A stretch of DNA of 62,370 bases. It comes from Actinomadura harenae (GTDB lineage: Bacteria; Actinomycetota; Actinomycetes; Streptosporangiales; Streptosporangiaceae). The translations under genes and the position numbers were made by a program. Within the stretch, counting starts at the first letter, position 1. Each line of letters starts with the position of its first letter. Below, in pieces: positions 57,506-62,370 of this stretch. The notes below the pieces were generated by a model. The model saw nothing but the letters and a program-made list of their open reading frames with translations. It was not told the origin of the DNA and did no database searches. The stretch covers positions 1 to 62,370 of the forward strand of contig NZ_RFFG01000052.1 in assembly GCF_003696215.1 (NCBI RefSeq), in the 5' to 3' direction.

Positions 57506-59977
57506 GTGAGCAGCGACGAGCAGTACGACCCCCGGGCGGTTCAGGACACGTGGCAGGCCCGCTGGGCCGAACTCCTGCCGTTCTCCGCCGCCGAGGAGGA
57601 CGACGACCGCGAGCGCCGCTACGCCCTGGACATGTTCCCCTACCCGTCCGGCGACCTGCACATGGGCCACGCCGAGGCGTACGCCATCGGGGACGTCCCG
57701 GCGCGCTACTGGTTCCAGCGGGGCTTCAACGTCCTGCACCCCATCGGCTGGGACTCCTTCGGCCTGCCCGCCGAGAACGCCGCGATCAAGCGCGACTCGC
57801 ACCCCGCCGAATGGACCTACGCCAACATCGAGACGCAGGCCGGGTCGTTCCGCCGGTACGCGCCGTCCTTCGACTGGACGCGCCGCGTGCACACCTCCGA
57901 CCCCGAGTACTACCGCTGGACGCAGTGGCTGTTCCTGCGCTTCCACGAGCGCGGGCTGGCCTACCGCAAGGGCGGCCGCGTCAACTGGTGCCCGAACGAC
58001 CAGACCGTCCTAGCCAACGAGCAGGTCGTCGGCGGCCACTGCGAGCGCTGCGGCGCGCTGGTCGAGAAGCGCGTCCTGACCCAGTGGTACTTCAAGATCA
58101 CCGACTACGCCGACCGGCTGCTGGACGACATGGAGCAGCTGGAGGGCCACTGGCCCGAGCGCATCCTGCTGATGCAGCGCAACTGGATCGGCCGCTCCAC
58201 CGGCGCGGACGTGACGTTCGTGATCGAGGGCCGCGACGAGCCCGTCACCGTCTACACCACCCGTCCCGACACGCTGTACGGCGCCACGTTCATGGTCGTC
58301 GCCGCCGACGCGGCCCTGGCCGAGGAGATCGTCGCCCCCGAGCAGCGCGCCGCGTTCGAGGCGTACCGCGACGAGGTCTCGCGGGAGAGCGAGATCGAGC
58401 GCCTGTCCACCGAGCGCGAGAAGACCGGCGTGTTCCTGGGCCGGTACGCGGTCAACCCGGTGAACGGCGAGCGCATCCCGGTGTGGGCCGCCGACTACGT
58501 CCTGGCCGACTACGGACACGGCGCGATCATGGCCGTCCCCGCGCACGACCAGCGCGACCTGGACTTCGCGATGAAGTTCGACCTGCCCGTGCGCGTCGTC
58601 GTCGAGACCGGCGAGGCCGACCCGGCCGAGACCGGCGTCGCCACCTCCGGCGACGGCCGCATCGTCAACTCCGGCCCCATCGACGGCCTGGCCAAGGCCG
58701 ACGGCATCGCCAAGATCGTCGAGGTGCTGGAGGAGCGCGGCACCGGCGCGGCGTCGGTCAACTTCCGGCTGCGCGACTGGCTGGTGTCCCGGCAGCGGTT
58801 CTGGGGCTGCCCGATCCCGATCATCCACTGCGACGCGTGCGGCGACGTCCCCGTCCCGGACGACCAGCTGCCCGTCGTCCTGCCGGACAACCTGCGCGGC
58901 GCCGACCTGGCGCCCAAGGGCGAGTCCCCGCTGGCGTCCGCGCACGACTGGGTGAACGTGCCCTGCCCCAAGTGCGGCGGCGCGGCCCGGCGCGACACCG
59001 ACACCATGGACACCTTCGTCGACTCGTCCTGGTACTACTTCCGCTACTGCTCGCCGCGGTACACCGAGGGCCCGTTCGACGTCGAGGCCGTCCGCAAGTG
59101 GATGCCCGTCGACCAGTACACCGGCGGCGTCGAGCACGCCATCCTGCACCTGCTGTACAGCCGGTTCTTCACCAAGGTCCTGCACGACATGGGCATGGTC
59201 GACTTCACCGAGCCGTTCCGCCGCCTGGTCAACCAGGGGCAGGTCATCCTGAACGGCGCGGGCATGTCCAAGTCCACCGGCAACCTGGTCGACCTGGGCG
59301 AGCAGATCGACGAGTTCGGCGTGGACGTCGTCCGGCTGGCCATGCTGTTCGCCGGCCCGCCCGAGGACGACATCGACTGGGCCGACGTCTCCCAGCACGG
59401 CATGCTGAAGTTCCTGGGCCGCGTCCACCGCATCGCCTCCGAGGTCGCGTCCGGGCCGGACGCCGACCCGGCGGTGGGTGACGCCGCGCTGCGCCGCGTC
59501 ACCCACCGCACCATCGACGAGGTCACCTCGCTGGTCGAGGCCAGCCGCTTCAACGTCGCGATCGCCCGGATCATGGAGCTGGTGTCCGCCACGCGGCGCG
59601 CCATCGACTCCGGCCCGGGCGCGGCCGACCCCGCCGTCCGGGAGGCCGCCGAGACCATCGCGGTCACGCTGTCGCTGTTCGCGCCCTACACCGCCGAGGA
59701 GACCTGGTCCCTGCTGCACCGCCAGGCGCCGGTGATCAAGGCCGGATGGCCCGTGGCCGACCCGGCGCTGCTGGTCGAGGAGTCGGTGACCTGCGTCGTC
59801 CAGGTCGCGGGCAAGGTCCGCGACCGCCTGGACGTCCCGCCCGCCATCACCGCCGGCGAGCTGGAGGCCCTGGCCCTGGCCTCGCCCAAGGTCCAGGACG
59901 CCCTGGGCGGCGCGTCCGTCGCGAAGGTCATCGTCCGCGCCCCGAAGATCGTCAACATCGTTCCCGCCTCCAAGTGA
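57506..59977 (+). CDS. leuS: Leucyl-tRNA synthetase
   Basis: 823 aa, complete bacterial-type LeuRS. HIGH-type motif HMGH (residues 52-55), zinc cysteines (CxxC in NWCPNDQ...GHCERCG), the CP1 editing domain at about 210-400 including the threonine-rich region VTVYTTRPDTLYGATF, and the KMSKS motif as GMSKSTGN. It charges tRNA-Leu. GTG 57506 was chosen because conserved sequence begins at once; GGAG lies 9 nt upstream. It is preceded by a leucine-rich leader peptide and followed by a strong hairpin. Confidence 0.96.
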   Translation: MSSDEQYDPRAVQDTWQARWAELLPFSAAEEDDDRERRYALDMFPYPSGDLHMGHAEAYAIGDVPARYWFQRGFNVLHPIGWDSFGLPAENAAIKRDSHPAEWTYANIETQAGSFRRYAPSFDWTRRVHTSDPEYYRWTQWLFLRFHERGLAYRKGGRVNWCPNDQTVLANEQVVGGHCERCGALVEKRVLTQWYFKITDYADRLLDDMEQLEGHWPERILLMQRNWIGRSTGADVTFVIEGRDEPVTVYTTRPDTLYGATFMVVAADAALAEEIVAPEQRAAFEAYRDEVSRESEIERLSTEREKTGVFLGRYAVNPVNGERIPVWAADYVLADYGHGAIMAVPAHDQRDLDFAMKFDLPVRVVVETGEADPAETGVATSGDGRIVNSGPIDGLAKADGIAKIVEVLEERGTGAASVNFRLRDWLVSRQRFWGCPIPIIHCDACGDVPVPDDQLPVVLPDNLRGADLAPKGESPLASAHDWVNVPCPKCGGAARRDTDTMDTFVDSSWYYFRYCSPRYTEGPFDVEAVRKWMPVDQYTGGVEHAILHLLYSRFFTKVLHDMGMVDFTEPFRRLVNQGQVILNGAGMSKSTGNLVDLGEQIDEFGVDVVRLAMLFAGPPEDDIDWADVSQHGMLKFLGRVHRIASEVASGPDADPAVGDAALRRVTHRTIDEVTSLVEASRFNVAIARIMELVSATRRAIDSGPGAADPAVREAAETIAVTLSLFAPYTAEETWSLLHRQAPVIKAGWPVADPALLVEESVTCVVQVAGKVRDRLDVPPAITAGELEALALASPKVQDALGGASVAKVIVRAPKIVNIVPASK

Positions 59978-59981
59978 CCCT

Positions 59982-60018
59982 CCGGGGCCGAGCCTCCACC
60001 CAGGGGGCTCGGCCCCGG
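59982..60018 (+). terminator. leuS terminator
   Basis: CCGGGGCCGAGCC (59982-59994) and GGCTCGGCCCCGG (60006-60018), a perfect 13-bp stem with an 11-nt loop, 5 nt after the stop. Confidence 0.8.
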
Positions 60019-60064
60019 CCCGGCGACGCGCGCGCGATGTGCTGACGGACCTGGAGACATGAGT

Positions 60065-60102
60065 AAGGGGCCGCCCCGCTCGGGAGAGCGGGACGGCCCC
60101 TT
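60065..60102. terminator. Bidirectional terminator between leuS and lexA
   Basis: A 17-bp stem with one C-A mismatch (60065-60081 with 60086-60102), tetraloop GGGA. It lies about 35 nt downstream of the minus-strand lexA stop. Confidence 0.8.
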
Positions 60103-60135
60103 GCCTGGCGTGCGCGGAGCGCCGAGGAGGTCAGG

Positions 60136-60840
60136 TCACATCTTGCGGAGGACGGCGACGACGCGTCCGAGGACGCTGGCCTCGTCACCGGGGATCGGGT
60201 CGTAGGCCGAGTTCGCGGGCATCAGCCAGATGTGCCCGTCGCGGCGCTTGAAGGTCTTCACCGTGGCCTCGCCGTCGATCATGGCGGCCACGATGTCGCC
60301 CTGCTCGGCGACCGGCTGCTGCCGGACGACGACCCAGTCGCCGTCGGCGATCGCGGCCTCGATCATCGAGTCACCGGACACCTTCAGCAGGAAGTGCGTG
60401 CCCTCGCCGACGAGCTGCTTCGGCAGGGCGAAGACGTCCTCGACGGCCTCCTCGGCGAGGATCGGCCCACCGGCGGCGATCCGCCCGACGAGGGGGACGT
60501 AGGCGGGCGCGGTGCGGCCATGGGAGTCGACGACACCGGCGGGGGCCTCGAAGTTCTCGTCCTCGGTGCGCACCGGCGTGGCACCCGGCACCCGGACCTC
60601 CACGGCGCGCGGCCGGTTCGGGTCGCGGCGCAGGTACCCCTTGCGCTGCAGCGCCCGGAGCTGGTGCGACACGCTGGAGGTGCTGGTCAGCCCGACCGCC
60701 TCGCCGATCTCGCGCATCGAGGGCGGATAACCGCGCCGGGTCACCGAATCGCGGATGACCTCCAGCACCATGCGCTGGCGCTGGGTCAGGCCGCTCTCGT
60801 CGCTGGGACCGTCGGGCAGCTCCCGGACCTTGCTGCTCAT
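60136..60840 (-). CDS. lexA: LexA repressor
   Basis: 234 aa. The winged helix-turn-helix lies at about 18-80 (LTQRQRMVLEVIRDSVTRRGYPPSMREIGEAVGLTSTSSVSHQLRALQRKGYL). The self-cleavage site is Ala123-Gly124 in RIAAGGPI, and the catalytic dyad is Ser158 in SGDSM and Lys195 in ATVKTF. It represses DNA-damage genes and is inactivated by RecA-stimulated autocleavage. ATG 60840 has GGGAGG upstream. Its own promoter contains an SOS box at 60913-60928, consistent with autoregulation. Confidence 0.97.
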   Translation of the reverse strand: MSSKVRELPDGPSDESGLTQRQRMVLEVIRDSVTRRGYPPSMREIGEAVGLTSTSSVSHQLRALQRKGYLRRDPNRPRAVEVRVPGATPVRTEDENFEAPAGVVDSHGRTAPAYVPLVGRIAAGGPILAEEAVEDVFALPKQLVGEGTHFLLKVSGDSMIEAAIADGDWVVVRQQPVAEQGDIVAAMIDGEATVKTFKRRDGHIWLMPANSAYDPIPGDEASVLGRVVAVLRKM

Positions 60841-60912
60841 CGCTCGTTCGCCTCCCGGCGCGTCGCTCCGTCACTCCTCGTCACGGCACGATATCGCGGA
60901 TCCGCTTAATGA

Positions 60913-60928
60913 TCAAACAATTGTTCGA
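60913..60928. promoter_or_regulatory. SOS (LexA) box
   Basis: TCAAACAATTGTTCGA matches the actinobacterial LexA consensus TCGAACNNNNGTTCGA at 11 of 12 fixed positions. It is located 73 nt upstream of lexA and 110 nt upstream of the LysM gene, so it may serve both. Confidence 0.85.
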
Positions 60929-60983
60929 AGACGGTCCTCGATTTTCCTCTCTCGGTGCGCTACAACATCGTACATCCGTTCGA

Positions 60984-60999
60984 TCGAAAACATTTTCGA
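60984..60999. promoter_or_regulatory. Second SOS-like palindrome
   Basis: TCGAAAACATTTTCGA lies within the perfect 20-bp palindrome GATCGAAAACATTTTCGATC (60982-61001). It keeps the outer TCGAA/TTCGA of the SOS box but has A and T in place of the inner C and G. It lies 39 nt before the LysM gene and could be a weaker LexA site or the target of another regulator. Confidence 0.6.
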
Positions 61000-61037
61000 T
61001 CAAGAACGATGGTGCACGCGCGGCGAAGGGGGCTGAC

Positions 61038-61604
61038 ATGGCGGTGCAAAAGGCCCGAGGGGGACACGTCTCGGCGAACGGTCCGTCCGTCCATTCCCGT
61101 CGCCCTGGGCACCTCCACCTCGTCCCGCCTCTGCCCCCGGCCGAGAAGGCTCCCCAGAACGCACGTCCCACCCAAGACGCCTCGATCCAGGCCAATCCGC
61201 CAATGCGCCTTGCCCGAAAGTCCCAGGGCGCACGGTGCGGCCTGGGTGGCCACGGGCCTCAGGGGGTGCGGGGTGGCGAGGGCAGGGAGTGCGCGCCGGG
61301 GGTTCGGATCACTCGGCGGGGGTGGGGGGTGCTCGCCGGGGGAGCGGCGGTGCTGGTGGCGCTTCTGGGGTGGGGGGTGTCGGGCCTGCCGGACGGGCTT
61401 GATCATCGGGATCGGGCGGTGCCGGACGGACATAGGGTGGTCCCGGTCGTGGTGCGGCCGGGGGACACCCTGTGGGGGATCGCGGGGCGGGCCGAGCCGG
61501 GGGCGGATCCACGGCCCGCCGTGAAGCGGATCCTGGAGCTGAACGGGCTGCCGGACGACGCGCTCGTCCAGCCCGGGCAGCGGCTGAACGTGCCCGTGCC
61601 CTGA
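61038..61604 (+). CDS. LysM-domain membrane protein divergent from lexA (ChiZ/DivS-like)
   Basis: 188 aa. A polar N-terminal cytoplasmic region (about 1-95), one membrane helix (about 97-116, GVLAGGAAVLVALLGWGVSGL) and a C-terminal LysM domain (about 138-186: VVVRPGDTLWGIAGRA...LQPGQRLNVPVP type). This layout next to lexA matches Rv2719c (ChiZ) of M. tuberculosis and DivS of Corynebacterium, SOS-induced inhibitors of cell division. The palindromes upstream support SOS control. ATG 61038 has AGGGGG 5 nt upstream. Confidence 0.85.
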   Translation: MAVQKARGGHVSANGPSVHSRRPGHLHLVPPLPPAEKAPQNARPTQDASIQANPPMRLARKSQGARCGLGGHGPQGVRGGEGRECAPGVRITRRGWGVLAGGAAVLVALLGWGVSGLPDGLDHRDRAVPDGHRVVPVVVRPGDTLWGIAGRAEPGADPRPAVKRILELNGLPDDALVQPGQRLNVPVP

Positions 61605-61782
61605 GATCGGGAACATGCCGGGTGAATTCGGTGTTCGCGCAGGTCATCACGGGTTTTGCGGTGACGGAAGGTGATCGGCCGGACGCGACACGCCGACGGC
61701 GGCGCCGGGACGCTCGGTGTGACCAGGGTCTACGCGCGAGGGGTTCGTTCCAGGTTGCGCAGCCGTCCCCCGCGCTCTACGG

Positions 61783-61840
61783 TTAACCACAACATCTAGT
61801 AGTTACACGGGCGTCATTAACCACAAGTTGTGTCTTGTGG
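61783..61840 (+). promoter_or_regulatory. Two NrdR-box-like sites upstream of nrdR
   Basis: TTAACCACAACATCTAGTAG (61783-61802) and TTAACCACAAGTTGTGTCTT (61817-61836) share an exact TTAACCACAA start, 34 bp apart. The first resembles the ACAAnATnTAGTnnT pattern of actinobacterial NrdR boxes. Tandem boxes about three helix turns apart are typical of NrdR-repressed nrd promoters. Confidence 0.65.
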
Positions 61841-61887
61841 GGGCGGTTTCGTGGACAAGGCTTGACCGTCGGGAGAGGGAGGGACGC

Positions 61888-62370
61888 GTGCACTGCCCGT
61901 TCTGCCGGAACCCCGACACCAAGGTGATCGACAGCCGCTCCACCGACGACGGCGGCGCCATCCGGCGCCGGCGGTCGTGCCCGGAATGCGGCAAGCGGTT
62001 CACCACCCAGGAGAACGTCCTGCTCATGGTGGCCAAGCGCAGCGGGGTCACCGAGCCGTTCTCCCGTGACAAGATCGTCGCCGGGGTGCGCCGGGCCTGT
62101 CAGGGCCGCCCGGTCGACGAGGACGCGCTGGCCAAGCTGGGCCAGCGGGTCGAGGAGGCGCTGCGCGCGGCCGGATCGGCCGAGATCCCCTCCAACGAGG
62201 TGGGCCTGGCGATCCTCGGACCGCTCGGCGAGCTCGACGAGGTCGCCTACCTGCGGTTCGCCTCGGTGTACCGGGGTTTCGAGTCGCTCGACGACTTCGC
62301 GCGCGAGATCGAGGTGCTGCGCCGGGCTGCCGGCGGTACGGAGACCGGCGCGGCCGGGCCGGCCGGGCCG
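61888..62370 (+). CDS. nrdR: Transcriptional repressor NrdR, running off the window edge
   Basis: At least 161 codons, open to the last base. The N-terminal zinc ribbon has CPFC (C3, C6) and CPEC (C31, C34). The ATP-cone domain follows (VLLMVAKRSGVTEPFSRDKIVAGVRRACQGRPV) with the family's VGLAILGPLGELDEVAYLRFASVYRGF. NrdR senses ATP/dATP and represses ribonucleotide reductase genes. GTG 61888 has GGGAGGGA 5-6 nt upstream. Only the last few C-terminal residues are expected to be missing. In actinobacteria nrdR commonly precedes nrdJ (class II reductase). Confidence 0.95.
   Translation, partial: MHCPFCRNPDTKVIDSRSTDDGGAIRRRRSCPECGKRFTTQENVLLMVAKRSGVTEPFSRDKIVAGVRRACQGRPVDEDALAKLGQRVEEALRAAGSAEIPSNEVGLAILGPLGELDEVAYLRFASVYRGFESLDDFAREIEVLRRAAGGTETGAAGPAGP

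Noticed and set aside
61605..61887. Adenosylcobalamin riboswitch before nrdR
   Set aside because: The conserved B12-box (GCCACTG-like) is absent; only the two NrdR-like boxes are recognisable.

Overview
The window is about 62 kb of very GC-rich DNA from a high-GC Gram-positive actinobacterium. GTG and TTG starts, actinobacterial families (DUF1707, DUF4192, DUF397, SigE-type sigma factors, a LexA/LysM pair) and a tmsA-tmsB pair for 10-methyl-branched fatty acids point to the Streptosporangiales. Actinomadura or another member of the Thermomonosporaceae is my best guess; that placement is inference.

Layout. 1-458: 3' end of a 23S rRNA, complete 5S rRNA and two stacked terminators closing an rrn operon. 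0.7-3.5 kb: DUF1707 protein, methyltransferase, SigE-family sigma factor and its membrane-anchored partner. 3.5-4.5 kb: gene-free, with short tandem repeats. 4.5-12.5 kb: glutamate racemase-like and DUF523 genes (minus), a stand-alone cytochrome oxidase subunit I, a methyltransferase, a SpoIIE-type phosphatase and an NB-ARC/TPR signalling protein. 12.6-17.1 kb (minus): TetR, AurF-like diiron protein, Baeyer-Villiger-type monooxygenase and SDR, a lipid/ketone oxidation cluster with a matching palindromic operator at two promoters. 17.2-20.7 kb: MacB-like ABC exporter. 20.9-31.5 kb: aminotransferase, DinG helicase, phosphoribosyltransferase, sulfatase, DUF4192 protein, a degenerate 15-bp minisatellite, Rv3235-like protein, polysaccharide deacetylase and DUF1707/DUF4870 protein. 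32.0-34.7 kb: tmsA-tmsB. 34.9-43 kb: lipoprotein, GMC oxidoreductase, class III aminotransferase, hydrolase-P450 pair and an SDR/MmyB-like regulator pair. 42.9-47.4 kb: RsbW-like ATPase, XRE/DUF5753 regulator, two DUF397 genes and a tandem pair of acyltransferase-like lipoproteins. 47.4-53.9 kb: truncated DinB-like gene, TetR/MFS/SnoaL efflux unit, and two tandem secreted paralogues of unknown function. 54-62 kb: acyl-CoA ligase, zinc-ribbon/TerB protein, AA10 LPMO, leuS behind a leucine-rich leader peptide, lexA facing a LysM protein with two SOS-like boxes, and nrdR running off the right edge behind two NrdR-like boxes.

Regulation is unusually readable here. There are several perfect palindromes, many bidirectional hairpin terminators between convergent genes, and a series of TANNNT-like -10 boxes placed 6-7 nt before start codons that have no Shine-Dalgarno, which suggests leaderless mRNAs. 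The least explained items are the leuS leader, the shared operator of the oxidation cluster, the tandem secreted paralogues at 50.4-53.9 kb, and the in-phase minisatellites at several sites. No prophage, insertion sequence, CRISPR array or tRNA gene was found.
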